A DNA stretch of 49,027 bases from Belliella filtrata (GTDB lineage: Bacteria > Bacteroidota > Bacteroidia > Cytophagales > Cyclobacteriaceae), in NCBI RefSeq assembly GCF_022549775.1, contig NZ_JAKZGP010000039.1, positions 1 to 49,027 on the forward strand, in the 5' to 3' direction. The position numbers and the translations under genes were made by a program. Shown here piece by piece: positions 9,391 to 20,072 of this stretch. The notes beneath the pieces are model-generated. The model saw nothing but the letters and a program-made list of their open reading frames with translations. It made no database searches and had not been told where the DNA came from. The stretch's first letter is position 1. Each line of letters begins with the position of its first letter.

Positions 9391-9594
9391 TTAATCTGCT
9401 TTGTAGAAAATGGCGTAAAATTCAAAAACAAATCCAGCCAAAACTACTATAGGCCCCAATGTCAATCCCATAAAACCGAATCCATGCTGAACAGGGTCTA
9501 GACCAATGATTGCAAAACCAGCGATAATAACTGCAATGCCGATAAGCATAAGGATGTAATTTTTTCTCTTGAAAGGAAAAGGATGATTGTTCAT
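9391..9594 (-). CDS. DUF3098 small membrane protein
   Basis: A 67-aa protein with two predicted membrane spans (about 13-31 and 40-62). The pattern PFKRKNYILMLIG...GLDP...GFMGLTLGPIVVLAGF is that of DUF3098, a Bacteroidota-specific family found between ftsX and uppP. Molecular function is unknown; the constant position next to ftsX suggests an envelope or cell-division role. It sits 5 nt after ftsX. Confidence 0.85.
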   Translation of the reverse strand: MNNHPFPFKRKNYILMLIGIAVIIAGFAIIGLDPVQHGFGFMGLTLGPIVVLAGFVFEFYAIFYKAD

Positions 9595-9599
9595 ATTTC

Positions 9600-10490
9600 T
9601 TAATAAAGTTCGTCTAATGACATGTTCAAATATTTATTGACAGCCCTCAAGGTGCTAAACACTGAAAGTATGGCTCCAGCAATCACCAAACCTGCAAAAA
9701 GAATGTATAGTAGCTCATAGTTTTGAAGCATGGCGAAGCCATCTATATTGGCTTTGGTATATTCCAGGATTCCGTATAGCACTGCCGATGCCAATGCACC
9801 TGACAAAGCTCCAAAGAAGAATGCTCTTTTCAAAAAAGGACTTCGGATAAAACCTCTTGTAGCTCCTACGAGCTGCATACTCCTTATCAAGAAGCGTTGT
9901 GAAAATAGCGCCAATCTAATGGTGTTGTTGATCAGCATAATCACTGTGATGATAAGAATCACAATGAATCCCCCCATTACAAGACTGACTTTGAGAAGAT
10001 TCTCATTGATCGATTCTACCAAATCTGACATGTAGGTCACTTCAAATACCCCATCCATGTCTTGAATAGCCGTGACGATCTCTTCTATTTCTTCAGGGGT
10101 CTGAAATTCTTCTGCTATCGCTAGTGTGTAGCTATCCCTCAAAGGGTTATCATTCAGAAATTTGGTGAAATCTTCGCCTGTATCTTCTAAAAAACTCTCT
10201 GCTGCGGCTTCCTGAGAAATAAAAGTAAGGGTGGTTCCCTCTTCCTTTTTCAATACGTAAGGTTTGGATTCCAATTGCTTACCTATTTCAGCTTTTCTAG
10301 CATCTGTCACATTTTTATTCAAAAAGACCTGAACTTCAATATTCTCTCTGATCATTTTGGTCAATGTCTTCGCTTGGATAAAAATCACTCCAAACAAGCC
10401 TACTATAAAAAGAGACAAAGTAGTACTGAACAGTACTGATACAAATTTAAACTTCCCGACTTTTGTCTTTTTCCTTGATCTGCCTTTCAT
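9600..10490 (-). CDS. ftsX: Cell-division permease FtsX
   Basis: A 296-aa FtsX-family ABC permease with an N-terminal span (about 18-40), a periplasmic extracellular domain (about 45-165, with the IEVQVFLNKNVTDA start) and three C-terminal spans ending in NKYLNMSLDELY. With FtsE it relays divisome signals to peptidoglycan hydrolases. No ftsE is in the window, which is usual for this Bacteroidota arrangement. It is the first gene of the five-gene block running to ribF. Confidence 0.9.
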   Translation of the reverse strand: MKGRSRKKTKVGKFKFVSVLFSTTLSLFIVGLFGVIFIQAKTLTKMIRENIEVQVFLNKNVTDARKAEIGKQLESKPYVLKKEEGTTLTFISQEAAAESFLEDTGEDFTKFLNDNPLRDSYTLAIAEEFQTPEEIEEIVTAIQDMDGVFEVTYMSDLVESINENLLKVSLVMGGFIVILIITVIMLINNTIRLALFSQRFLIRSMQLVGATRGFIRSPFLKRAFFFGALSGALASAVLYGILEYTKANIDGFAMLQNYELLYILFAGLVIAGAILSVFSTLRAVNKYLNMSLDELY

Positions 10491-10633
10491 ATAGCTTATA
10501 AAGCTTAAATATTTTTACCTCAACTAGTATTTATTTGACAATGAGATTTGGTCAAAATTAATCAGCTTAAGGTTTATAACCAATCATATTCGATTTTAAA
10601 CCTGAAATACCTCTCACAAAAGTAGCGGAAAGC

Positions 10634-11338
10634 TTACAAAACTTGTGGAATTTCAACTACCCTATCCTCGGCTATAACGTAAATTTGAGTATCAATGGTA
10701 CGTTTCATCGAGACAAGCCCTGTAAATCTCCCAAAGGCTGGCAAAACAAATCTTTGATTTGAATAGAAAAAACATGGTAGGGTAATTCTTTGGCGACCTT
10801 TGCCTTTGAGTGTAAAACCAGGATGAATATGTCCACAGAGGTTGATGAGATCTCTGGGAATATTTTCCAAAGGTTCATGAGTCAAAATCAAATCACCCAA
10901 TATCAAACCTTGCTCATGTACAATCCAATGATCATGCTGATAAAAAGATAAGGGTAAAATATCATGATTACCCATTATCAAATGAAACTTGACATTAATT
11001 TGCTGTTTTGAAAATTCCACCAAGGTCCACCAAGAATCGTTCAATGCTGAATGAAATAAATCTCCCAAAAAATAAACATCGTTGATTTGGTAGCTAGAAA
11101 TCAACTTTTCTAATTTTTTCAAATCCTGATCATGCAATACCTCAGGAATAGGAATCCCTGCTTTTCTAAAATGGCCCGCTTTACCAAAGTGGGTGTCGGC
11201 AATCAAAAGGGCATTCAAACTTGGAATATAAACTACCCGCTCAGGCAATAGAACCAACACCATACTTTGCTTACCCAAATTTATCCTTAATCCTCTATTT
11301 TCGATCATTTCTAATTGGTCCACGACTATTATGGACAT
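10634..11338 (-). CDS. pdeM: PdeM-type metallophosphoesterase (ligase-associated DNA damage response)
   Basis: A 234-aa calcineurin-like phosphoesterase. All metal ligands are visible: IADTHFGK (Asp48, His50), LGDLFHS (Asp93), MGNHD (Asn124, His125), THEP (His154) and CGHIHPG (His170, His172). The FRKAGIPIP insertion after the first motif is characteristic of the PdeM family, normally encoded with an ATP-dependent DNA ligase, a Lhr-like helicase and an MBL exonuclease. None of those partners is nearby, so this is an orphan copy. Confidence 0.8.
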   Translation of the reverse strand: MSIIVVDQLEMIENRGLRINLGKQSMVLVLLPERVVYIPSLNALLIADTHFGKAGHFRKAGIPIPEVLHDQDLKKLEKLISSYQINDVYFLGDLFHSALNDSWWTLVEFSKQQINVKFHLIMGNHDILPLSFYQHDHWIVHEQGLILGDLILTHEPLENIPRDLINLCGHIHPGFTLKGKGRQRITLPCFFYSNQRFVLPAFGRFTGLVSMKRTIDTQIYVIAEDRVVEIPQVL

Positions 11339-11562
11339 CTAATTTTTCATTCCATGATTTTTACAAACCCGAATTTCCACCTTTCCAAAATTGAATTCGC
11401 CTACAAGTTAAATCCAAAATGATGCTTTTAAGCTTTTGGAAAAGTTTTGCTAATCTATTCTACGCTAAATTCTGAGAGACAAATATCTGACATTTTTCAA
11501 AGATTAATCAAAACTAATCTATAGGATTTCGTATTGTAAAGAGTAGAACCAAAACTAAGAAG

Positions 11563-12003
11563 ATGAAAAAACTGATTTTCACCCCATTCATTGTTTTATT
11601 TTGCATGATAGCAAGCACAGACGTTTTTGCACAGCGTGCTGATGATATCGTAGGAGAATGGTACACCACAGAAAAAGATGCCAAAATTGAGATTTACAAA
11701 TCAAGCGGAAAATACAACGGTAAGATTGTATGGCTGAAGGAGCCTAAAGAAAACGGAAAGCTGAAAGTTGATGAAAACAACGCTGATAAATCTAAAAGAG
11801 CTCAACCTATCCAAGGCTTAGAACTATTGAGTGATTTTGAATGGAATGGTAAAGTTTGGGAAAATGGGACCATTTATGATCCTTCCAGTGGGAAAACATA
11901 CTCTTGTACGATCAAGAAAAAAGACGATGAAACCATAGATGTCCGCGGATATATTGGGATTTCTCTCGCAGGGAAGTCTGTAGAATGGACAAAAGTCAAA
12001 TAG
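11563..12003 (+). CDS. DUF2147 exported protein
   Basis: A 146-aa protein with a signal peptide (cleavage near VFAQ, residue 24) and a DUF2147 domain: IVGEWYTTEKDAKIEIYK at the start, NGKIVWLKEP, then NGTIYDPSSGKTYSC and a final RGYIGISLAGKSVEW. The fold is a small lipocalin-like beta-barrel and the function is unknown. It is one of the few plus-strand genes, divergent from pdeM across 224 nt. Confidence 0.85.
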   Translation: MKKLIFTPFIVLFCMIASTDVFAQRADDIVGEWYTTEKDAKIEIYKSSGKYNGKIVWLKEPKENGKLKVDENNADKSKRAQPIQGLELLSDFEWNGKVWENGTIYDPSSGKTYSCTIKKKDDETIDVRGYIGISLAGKSVEWTKVK

Positions 12004-12140
12004 AGTTGCTTAATAAAGAGGAAGCATAGCATTTTTGACAGTTATAACCTTTCCTAAGGAGAAACTTGAAGGTTTGGTTTCGCTACAAGGACATGCTTTA
12101 AAACGCTATTTGGAGTATAATTCTTTAAGTTTGCATCCTT

Positions 12141-12185
12141 CGTGCCTTTGTGAAATATTTGAATTACAAATACCACAAAGGCACG
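12141..12185. repeat. Extragenic palindrome with perfect 12-bp arms
   Basis: CGTGCCTTTGTG at 12141-12152 is repeated as an exact inverted copy at 12174-12185, with a smaller nested inverted repeat (ATTTG/CAAAT) in the loop. It lies between the convergent DUF2147 and hom genes. Neither strand has a T run, so it is not a standard intrinsic terminator; it resembles a REP-like element or a transcript-end hairpin. Confidence 0.7.
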
Positions 12186-12221
12186 GGGATATATGTCAAA
12201 AACTTATTGTTTTGAACCAAA

Positions 12222-13445
12222 TCAAACGACTTCTCCAGCATTTTGAATAGTCTTCAATCCAGCTTCTATATTTTCAACAGCATAATTATCAGGTAAGGCC
12301 AAAATAGATACCTCCCCAGACTCATTTAGCTTATTGAAGTTTTTAGGCTTGACCTTACCTACGGCAAAGGTTACCCCGTCGATCTGGTGCGTAAGTTCTG
12401 GAGAGAAAAGCACAGCATCTATCAGTTCCGCAGATTTACTTTTCACTAAAACCCTCACCCCAAGATTGAGGAGTTTTTCCTCTAATGGCTTATCAAAATT
12501 CACTTTGGAATAATTGTATCCAAAACCATTTTTGGCTTTGATCAAATCACCGTACACAGCAGCTCCTGTAGGAAGACTACCTGCACCTTTTCCTTGATAG
12601 AACTGTTCTTGGAGGTGTTCAGAAGTGATCTTCACTGCATTATACTCATTTTCAACTCCATAGAATGGATTATCCTCCTCTACCAATGTAGGTAAGATAT
12701 GTGCTGCAATTCCTCTGTAGTCTCTATCTGCCTTTGCGATGAGTTTGATCTTCAGGCCAAGCGTCTTTGCTAAAGCAATCTCCTCTTCTCCCAAATGCTG
12801 TATCCCAAATGCAGGGATCTGCTCTTCTCCTATAAACTTCCCGAAAGCATGAAGTCCGAGGATGTTTAGCTTGCTAGCTACATCACTTCCATTGATGTCA
12901 AATTTAGGATCTGACTCTGCGAATCCCTTTTGCTGAGCCAGTCTCAAAGCTTCAGAGAAATTGAGCCCATTGTTGAATATCCGAGAAAGGATATAGTTCG
13001 ATGAGCCATTCAAAACACCTTCTAAGGAGACGATTTCGTCCTCTTCGAAGTGCGTTTCTAGCGTCGTAATTACAGGAATACCAGCCGCTGCAGCTGCTTC
13101 ATAGAGCAATTTCCCTCCAAATACACGCTGTAACTGAATCAATTCAGGCAAGTGAGCTGAAAGTAGCTTTTTATTGGCCGAAATCACCGTAATTCCTCTT
13201 TTGAGGGCTTCAGTGACATATTCATATGCTTCACTTGTATTTGAAATCAACTCTAATATATAATCAGGATTTTTATCAAATACATCTTGAGGGTTGTATG
13301 AAAACTTAAGGTCAAAAGCTCTTCTTTTGAACTTATTCTTCACAACTATGGTATCAGGGGTCCATTGTTCTTTGTGTTTTTTGGCGATTTGGTAATAGCC
13401 CTGTCCTACTACTCCAAATCCAAACAAACCAATTCTTTTATTCAT
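12222..13445 (-). CDS. hom: Homoserine dehydrogenase
   Basis: A 407-aa NAD(P)-dependent enzyme reducing aspartate semialdehyde to homoserine. The N-terminal Rossmann motif is GLFGFGVVGQGYY; the catalytic domain has GVLNGSSNYILSRI, a slight variant of the usual NGTTNYI, and DPKFDINGSDVASKLNILG. The frame extends to a TTG codon at 13454, but the ATG at 13445 is preferred; it overlaps the metX end by 8 nt. It is the last gene of the methionine operon and supplies substrate for MetX. Confidence 0.92.
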   Translation of the reverse strand: MNKRIGLFGFGVVGQGYYQIAKKHKEQWTPDTIVVKNKFKRRAFDLKFSYNPQDVFDKNPDYILELISNTSEAYEYVTEALKRGITVISANKKLLSAHLPELIQLQRVFGGKLLYEAAAAAGIPVITTLETHFEEDEIVSLEGVLNGSSNYILSRIFNNGLNFSEALRLAQQKGFAESDPKFDINGSDVASKLNILGLHAFGKFIGEEQIPAFGIQHLGEEEIALAKTLGLKIKLIAKADRDYRGIAAHILPTLVEEDNPFYGVENEYNAVKITSEHLQEQFYQGKGAGSLPTGAAVYGDLIKAKNGFGYNYSKVNFDKPLEEKLLNLGVRVLVKSKSAELIDAVLFSPELTHQIDGVTFAVGKVKPKNFNKLNESGEVSILALPDNYAVENIEAGLKTIQNAGEVV

Positions 13446-14493
13446 TGTTTTCAAGGTAAAATGAGGTAAGGATATAATTTAACTGTCCGTATTCTATCAA
13501 AAATGCATCATGCCCATAAGTAGATTGAATCTCCCTGTAGGTTCCACGGTTGACATGGTTGGCAACGAACTGAGATTCTTCTTTAAGAAAAAGAAGGTCT
13601 TTATCTACTCCTATAGCCAAAACTTTGGAAGGAATTTGTGACAAGGCATTGGCTACACTTTCTCGTTTTCTTCCTAAATCATGGCTATCCATGGCTTTGG
13701 TAAGCACCCAATAGGAGAAAGCATTGAATCGATCAGCTAGCTTTTTACCTTGATAATTCAAGTAGCTACTAGCTCTAAAATGATCCAAAGCTTCGACACT
13801 ATCAGCTTGCCTTTCAGCAAAATTGTCAGGATGTCTATAGGTTAGCATGGCAATAGCTCTTGCTGCTTCCAAGCCTTTCTTACCAGCTTGCTTTTCTTTT
13901 CTTCCCCAAGTTTGATCTGCAGCTAAAGCCATTCTTTGGGATTCATTGAAACCTATGATCCATGGAGAAGCTTTTGCATTGGATGCCAAGATGATCGTAT
14001 TCTTGACTTTTTCCTGGAGCAAATAGGCCCATTCAAGACCCACTTGTCCCCCTAAAGATCCACCGAGCAAGGTATTGATACTACCAATACCAAGGTGATC
14101 TCTAAGCAAGTCCAATGCCCTAGCCATATCTCTTGTAGTCAAATGAGGAAAATCATAGTAGAATGGCTCTCCTGTATTTGGGTTGGTGCTTAGGGGGTTG
14201 GTAGATCCATAGCATGAGCCTAGCAAGTTGGCACAGACGATAAAGTGGCGTGTAGGATCGAAGAATTGGTCCTCTCCTATTAATCCTGGCCACCATTGGT
14301 TGACATGAGCATCTCCAGTGAGGGCATGAATTACCCAGACTACATTGTCTTTGGATGGGGTAAGGTGACCTTGTGTGGTATAAGCTAACTGAAAACCTTG
14401 GAGTGACTCTCCAGATTCCAGCTGAAATTCACCTTCATAGGTAAAGGTTTCCTGCGCCATATCTATTATCAAATGAGGGCTTGCTAGATTCAT
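13438..14493 (-). CDS. metX: Homoserine O-acetyltransferase
   Basis: A 351-aa alpha/beta-hydrolase-fold enzyme of the MetX family, acylating homoserine for direct sulfhydrylation by MetY. The nucleophile elbow LLGGSLGGQ carries Ser146; the acid is in IGVDKDLLF and the histidine in YGHDAFLIEY near the C-terminus. The NLLGSCYGSTNPLS block is typical of the family. Acyl donor specificity (acetyl or succinyl) cannot be read with certainty. It lies 38 nt after metY and overlaps hom. Confidence 0.92.
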   Translation of the reverse strand: MNLASPHLIIDMAQETFTYEGEFQLESGESLQGFQLAYTTQGHLTPSKDNVVWVIHALTGDAHVNQWWPGLIGEDQFFDPTRHFIVCANLLGSCYGSTNPLSTNPNTGEPFYYDFPHLTTRDMARALDLLRDHLGIGSINTLLGGSLGGQVGLEWAYLLQEKVKNTIILASNAKASPWIIGFNESQRMALAADQTWGRKEKQAGKKGLEAARAIAMLTYRHPDNFAERQADSVEALDHFRASSYLNYQGKKLADRFNAFSYWVLTKAMDSHDLGRKRESVANALSQIPSKVLAIGVDKDLLFLKEESQFVANHVNRGTYREIQSTYGHDAFLIEYGQLNYILTSFYLENNE

Positions 14494-14531
14494 TGATGAT
14501 TTTTGATGAACAATTCCGGAAGTTGTTCTGA

Positions 14532-16061
<1,530 letters not shown>

Positions 16062-16154
16062 TTCCGAGAGAGGATATTCTCTATCGGCAGGAATTGGCAC
16101 CTTGGATTTTCCAGGTTGCCAGAGGGTCATAAAGCCTGTCTTTCGCCTCTTCTG
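16062..16154 (-). ncRNA. SAM riboswitch aptamer (SAM-I/S-box clan)
   Basis: On the minus strand the core reads, in order, AGAGG (P1 5' side), CAGGCTTTATGACC, CTGGCAACC, then AAGGTGCCAATTCCTGCC and CCTCT (P1 3' side). The GGCAACC and AGGTGCCAATTCC blocks are the conserved S-adenosylmethionine-binding core. It precedes metY-metX-hom, the expected regulon. A stem CCGATAGAGA/TCTCTCTCGG (one mismatch) at the 3' end shares bases with P1 and could be P4 or an alternative fold acting as the switch. Confidence 0.9.
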
Positions 16155-16190
16155 TATAAACCCCAACACTGAAAAAGTGATAGGATGTCA

Positions 16191-16222
16191 CAAAGTAAAT
16201 TCAGGAAACATTATAATGCAAA
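16191..16222 (-). promoter_or_regulatory. Predicted promoter of the SAM riboswitch-metYX-hom operon
   Basis: On the minus strand TTTG (16222-16219) is followed after 20 nt by TTACTTTG (16198-16191). This fits the Bacteroidota pattern of a -33 TTG/TTTG and a -7 TAnnTTTG with one mismatch and correct spacing. It lies about 40 nt before the aptamer. Confidence 0.55.
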
Positions 16223-16381
16223 TTTTCTATGAAAAAAGTTATAAAATTCTGAAAAGCAATAAATTTTCAGCGATATTCTTGTTCAAACTGGATATTCAAA
16301 GTGAAATTTTAAAAAGAAGTCTCTTGATTGAGCCGAAACATCAACCAAGAGACTAATCAATCAAATATAAAAAACAGATGC

Positions 16382-17046
16382 TTATTCTAAACTTAAGTAT
16401 TTGAAAACCAAACCTGCGAGGGTTGCTCCTGCAATTGGAATTAAGATAAAGAGCCAAAGATGAGACAATGCCCAATCACAAACAAAAAGTGTTTGGCTTA
16501 TACTTCTTGCTAGATTCACCGATGTATTGGCCACAGGAATACTGATCAGGTGTATCAGGGTCAGCGCTAAACCATTGGCAAACCCTGCAGCTTTGCTATC
16601 TGTGGCTCCTAAAATGATAATCAAAAACATGAAGGTCAGGACAAGCTAGGTAACAATAGCTCCTGTCATGCTGTAGCCTCCTGGTGAATGCTCACCGTAT
16701 CCATTTGCTGCAAAGCCTACGATCTCACTACCATTGCCTGTCACAATGATGTAAAGGACACCCGCAGCTGCTACAGCTCCCAATACTTGGAAAATGATGT
16801 AGGGGAGAATATCTTTGGCTTGCATCCGCTCACCAGCCCACAAGCCGATAGTCACCGCAGGATTGAGGTGTGCGCCTGAAATGTACCCAAGAGAATACGC
16901 AATGCTCAATACGCTTAAACCAAATGCGAATGAAACTCCTACTAAACCAATCCCAACTCCTTGGAAACCAGCAGCCAAAACTGCATTAACACAACCTCCA
17001 AGTACCAACCAAAATGTAGCGAAGAATTCAGCTAGATTTTTTTCAT
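16382..17046 (-). pseudogene. aqpZ: Aquaporin (AqpZ-like) pseudogene
   Basis: The remains of a MIP-family water channel with several lesions. The ATG at 17046 is followed by seven A, and restoring one A would give [19 protein letters not shown], the normal family start; as read, the frame hits TAG at once. The frame then carries SGAHLNPAV (first NPA intact) up to an in-frame TAG at 16648-16646, where homologues have Glu. Downstream the second NPA motif reads VNLARS, and a few residues are missing after ATDSKAAGF. The remaining sequence is clearly aquaporin. Loss of function is strongly suggested unless the assembly carries several errors. Confidence 0.88.
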
Positions 17047-17594
17047 TTGAATAAAATTAGATTTCCCTACTCATATGGCTATTCGGATACGCCTCGTTTT
17101 TTTGATGTGGGTTCTGGACTCCAGCTTTGGGACTAATACACCAAGCCTTTTTCAAAAAACTAGCTAAACAATAAGCTCATCATTCGACCTTCCAAAAACT
17201 TGAATGTCTCGAAAATGAATTTTAAACAAACTAATGCTGCTGGTTTTCATCATGCAGGTTGGTGCATTAGAAAAACAAATAACAATCTCTGTAGACATAC
17301 ACAGAGACCCCCTAAAACCATGAACTGAAAGAATTAGCTACCTTGACATAGCCTGTGATCAACATCACTTCATTTTGCAATAAGTTCCCAAACAGTAACT
17401 TTAAAAAGTCTTATTCACCCTTTGAAACCAACTGTTTCCAAAATTTTGATCCAAGATGAAATCGTATAATATTATAAATTACTTGTTTGAAGTAAAATCA
17501 ATCAAGATTCAAAGTACGCAAACGAGCTTAAAAACAACTAAAACGTTATCGATTTGATTACGTTTGATTAAAAAAACCTATCCACATGTAGATT
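17047..17594. other. Intergenic region, nothing recognised
   Basis: About 550 nt between the aquaporin pseudogene and a plus-strand gene. No frame longer than a few dozen codons, tRNA, repeat or clear promoter was recognised. It is AT-rich near the right end, where the promoter of the next gene presumably lies. Confidence 0.5.
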
Positions 17595-18293
17595 ATGAGA
17601 AAGCTCATTTTACTTATCATATCATCATTTTTGACACTAAGTACTCAAGCACAAGACTTTATCTGGGGAATGCAGTACAAGCATGGAATAGCCACGGGAG
17701 ATTTTGCCTCCACCGCTGGAAATATTCAAACACCTGAATTTGCGATTTATACAAATTACCAAATCCCCAATCAACCTGTGGAAATTGGTATCAGCATAGG
17801 ATATGGAATATATGGTACTTCTTTAGAAAAGCGTAACGACCTCTATGTAGGTTATAATGATGAGTTGAGGCTGAGGAGAAACAATAATCTTTTGAGTTTG
17901 GCTGGCGTATTTCGATTTTTCCCTCAAGTCTATGGCAAGGTATTCCCATTTGTAGAAGCTCAGCTAGGTGGTATTCATGCTTATACCAGGTATAAAATCC
18001 GAGAAAAGCCTACCACAGAACCCATTGAGAATGAAGGAGACTTGGGCTCATGGGCCAGAATGAGTCAGATCGGTGGTGGACTATTTATACCCCTAGGTGA
18101 AAAAATCAAAGGAAACCTAGAGCTAAGGTTGATGTATCAACATACCAGCCCGCTAGATTATCTCACTAAAGGTGATGTGCGCTATGAACCTGATCCTGAC
18201 GGAGTTCAAAATGGTCAATTTATCTATAATGTAAGAAGGTCACCATTAAACATGATCCAACCTTCTGTAGGTATTAATTTCTACATAGATTAA
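17595..18293 (+). CDS. Exported outer-membrane beta-barrel-like protein
   Basis: A 232-aa protein with a signal peptide (cleavage near TQAQ, residue 19). The mature part is made of alternating polar and aromatic strands (for example FIWGMQYKHGIATGDF and VEIGISIGYGIYG) and ends MIQPSVGINFYID, typical of an 8- to 10-stranded outer-membrane barrel. No enzyme motif is seen and I do not recognise a named family. It is a single plus-strand gene ending at a strong terminator. Confidence 0.65.
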   Translation: MRKLILLIISSFLTLSTQAQDFIWGMQYKHGIATGDFASTAGNIQTPEFAIYTNYQIPNQPVEIGISIGYGIYGTSLEKRNDLYVGYNDELRLRRNNNLLSLAGVFRFFPQVYGKVFPFVEAQLGGIHAYTRYKIREKPTTEPIENEGDLGSWARMSQIGGGLFIPLGEKIKGNLELRLMYQHTSPLDYLTKGDVRYEPDPDGVQNGQFIYNVRRSPLNMIQPSVGINFYID

Positions 18294-18360
18294 TATAAAA
18301 TTGGCACAATGTTTGAAAAAAGTATAACAAAATACTAAACCAACTATCACTACAACCACA

Positions 18361-18393
18361 AATGCCGGGCTTCACTCACCCGGCATTTTTTTT
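18361..18393 (+). terminator. Intrinsic terminator after the beta-barrel gene
   Basis: A perfect 9-bp stem AATGCCGGG (18361-18369) with CCCGGCATT (18379-18387), followed by a run of eight T. It abuts the stop codon of the convergent gene on the minus strand. Confidence 0.88.
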
Positions 18394-19579
18394 AGTTATT
18401 TATTTTCACTTTGTAAAAAACATTGTAATCCCGCTCCTCTTCAGGGCTGATGTTATCATTAATATAAATGTGCCCTTCGCTGTCCAGACTTTCGATGGTA
18501 CCATGAACAGGTAACTCATTGATCACTCCTACCTGAGTATTATTTTTGAACACTATATAGTATGGCTTAATGTATTGTTTGCTTGCTTCTTTGTATTCCG
18601 GAGTAGTGAAATATTGCTCCGATAATGCCCGTAGCTCTCCCATTTTGCTTTTGGGAATTGTAGAAAAAAACTGTACAAGTCCATAATCTCCAGCAAAAAG
18701 CACATTATTGATAGCAGGATAGTCATCGTAATCCTGCGGAGAACTCTCCATAGAAATGGTTGGTGGAAGATCTGGTCTTTCAGGGTGAGATAATTTCACT
18801 TCATGTTTGAGTTCGATTTCATCTCCTAAATCATAAATAAAAAGCTGAGAGCCTTGGATCGGCATCAAAGCAAAAGATTTTTTGGTACTATTAAGGCTGA
18901 TCATTGATAGCTTGTTTCCAACAAATCGCTCACTGACTCTAGGTTCCCATGTTTCAGGAAACCCATCCAAAATCTCCAGTTCTTCAGACTCTAAATCATA
19001 TCGATAGATATTGCTGATTTTTTTATAAAAATCTAGACCGACCTTACTTGGGTTCATTTCATCATCTGTAAAGAAATTATGATCCTCTCCTAAGATCTTC
19101 ATCTTTCCATTGTGCACGTAAGGATGAAAGATAGTTCTGTTCCTGTAAATCACAAGCCTATGGACATCCATGGTATGATAAGGACTCTTGAAAACTTGAT
19201 TCCCTTCAAAATCATAGACAAAATAATGATTGATAAACCCTTGAGCAACAAATCGATTTTCATCTAAGAATTTGTAGCCAAAAGCACCATTTGCTCCTAC
19301 CCCATCTGGACCATCATGTGCCAATTTAAATTCCTTTAAAATTTCCCCTTTCAGGTCTGTAAGATACACTGACTTGTTGCGACCTACCATAAGCGCTCGA
19401 TCAGCGCTTAGGTTCAAGTCAGAAAGATTGAGTGGTGATAGCTCATCAACTACTATTGAATCAACCAACGTAAGGCTCAATTCATTGGTTGGACTACCTA
19501 CTTTAGCTTCTTTTTCGCAGCTAAACAAAAACAAGGTGAAAATTATAAGCTTAAAGAAAATTATATTGTTTTGGTTCAT
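18392..19579 (-). CDS. DUF4221-type lipoprotein
   Basis: A 395-aa predicted lipoprotein with Cys21 in a LFLFSC lipobox. The body shows repeated beta-propeller-like strands: YLTDLKGEILKEF, FVYDFEGNQVF, NIYRYDLESEELEIL and LFIYDLGDEIELKHE. This layout resembles the DUF4221 proteins of Cyclobacteriaceae; I assign that family from memory with moderate confidence. The function is unknown and no catalytic motif is seen. It is monocistronic. Confidence 0.65.
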   Translation of the reverse strand: MNQNNIIFFKLIIFTLFLFSCEKEAKVGSPTNELSLTLVDSIVVDELSPLNLSDLNLSADRALMVGRNKSVYLTDLKGEILKEFKLAHDGPDGVGANGAFGYKFLDENRFVAQGFINHYFVYDFEGNQVFKSPYHTMDVHRLVIYRNRTIFHPYVHNGKMKILGEDHNFFTDDEMNPSKVGLDFYKKISNIYRYDLESEELEILDGFPETWEPRVSERFVGNKLSMISLNSTKKSFALMPIQGSQLFIYDLGDEIELKHEVKLSHPERPDLPPTISMESSPQDYDDYPAINNVLFAGDYGLVQFFSTIPKSKMGELRALSEQYFTTPEYKEASKQYIKPYYIVFKNNTQVGVINELPVHGTIESLDSEGHIYINDNISPEEERDYNVFYKVKINN

Positions 19580-20002
19580 AAGTGAAGAAGTTTATATCAC
19601 TTAGTGAATAAATTACTGCTTTATATGACATGGAAACCTGAATCCTAGTTTTTCCTCGATTTTCTATTACTGGATTTTAGATGGTGGACAATCAAGAATC
19701 AAGAGAAAAATAAGAGGCAAGAAACACGAGGGTGTGGGATGAAAGGTGAAGGTTGCATAAAGAAAAGGGTAATACAGGTAACTCTTAAGGAGCTTAGTAT
19801 CATGGAATTAATATCATTCTACAAACAGAATGCAACTAAGGAGCAAGAAATCGATTACTTTAAACCCAAAATACATCATTCTTGGCATTCTTTGCCTTTT
19901 TCTCAAGTCGCCTCTATATCAATTACTTATCCACTTTTTCTTGTCTGTAAAATTCCTTACTTCGGAAAACTTTTTTTTAAAGAACTCCATCTCTAAAAAC
20001 AA
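19580..20002. other. Intergenic region with an extragenic repeat fragment
   Basis: About 420 nt without a supported gene. Around 19688-19730 is a stretch rich in CAAGAATCAAGA and GGCAAGAAAC words, like the sequence inside the 26.6-26.8 kb repeats. A frame at 19739-19996 has no family resemblance and an unlikely composition and is not called. Confidence 0.4.
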
Positions 20003-20037
20003 AAGCTGAATGGTAGACATTGCTACCATCCAGCTTT
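20002..20037 (-). terminator. Intrinsic terminator downstream of the SIMPL gene
   Basis: A 15-bp stem with one mismatch (20002-20016 with 20023-20037), followed on the minus strand by TTGTTTTT. It lies about 35 nt past the stop of the SIMPL-domain gene. Confidence 0.8.
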
Positions 20038-20072
20038 GGTTTAAACTTATATCCAATATCTAGGAATTACAT

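Noticed and set aside
12035-12250. 71-codon plus-strand frame between DUF2147 and hom
   Set aside because: It runs through a 45-nt palindrome and into the end of hom on the other strand, with no family resemblance.
19739-19996. 85-codon plus-strand frame
   Set aside because: Low-complexity composition, no signal or domain, and it sits in an intergenic region containing repeat-like sequence.
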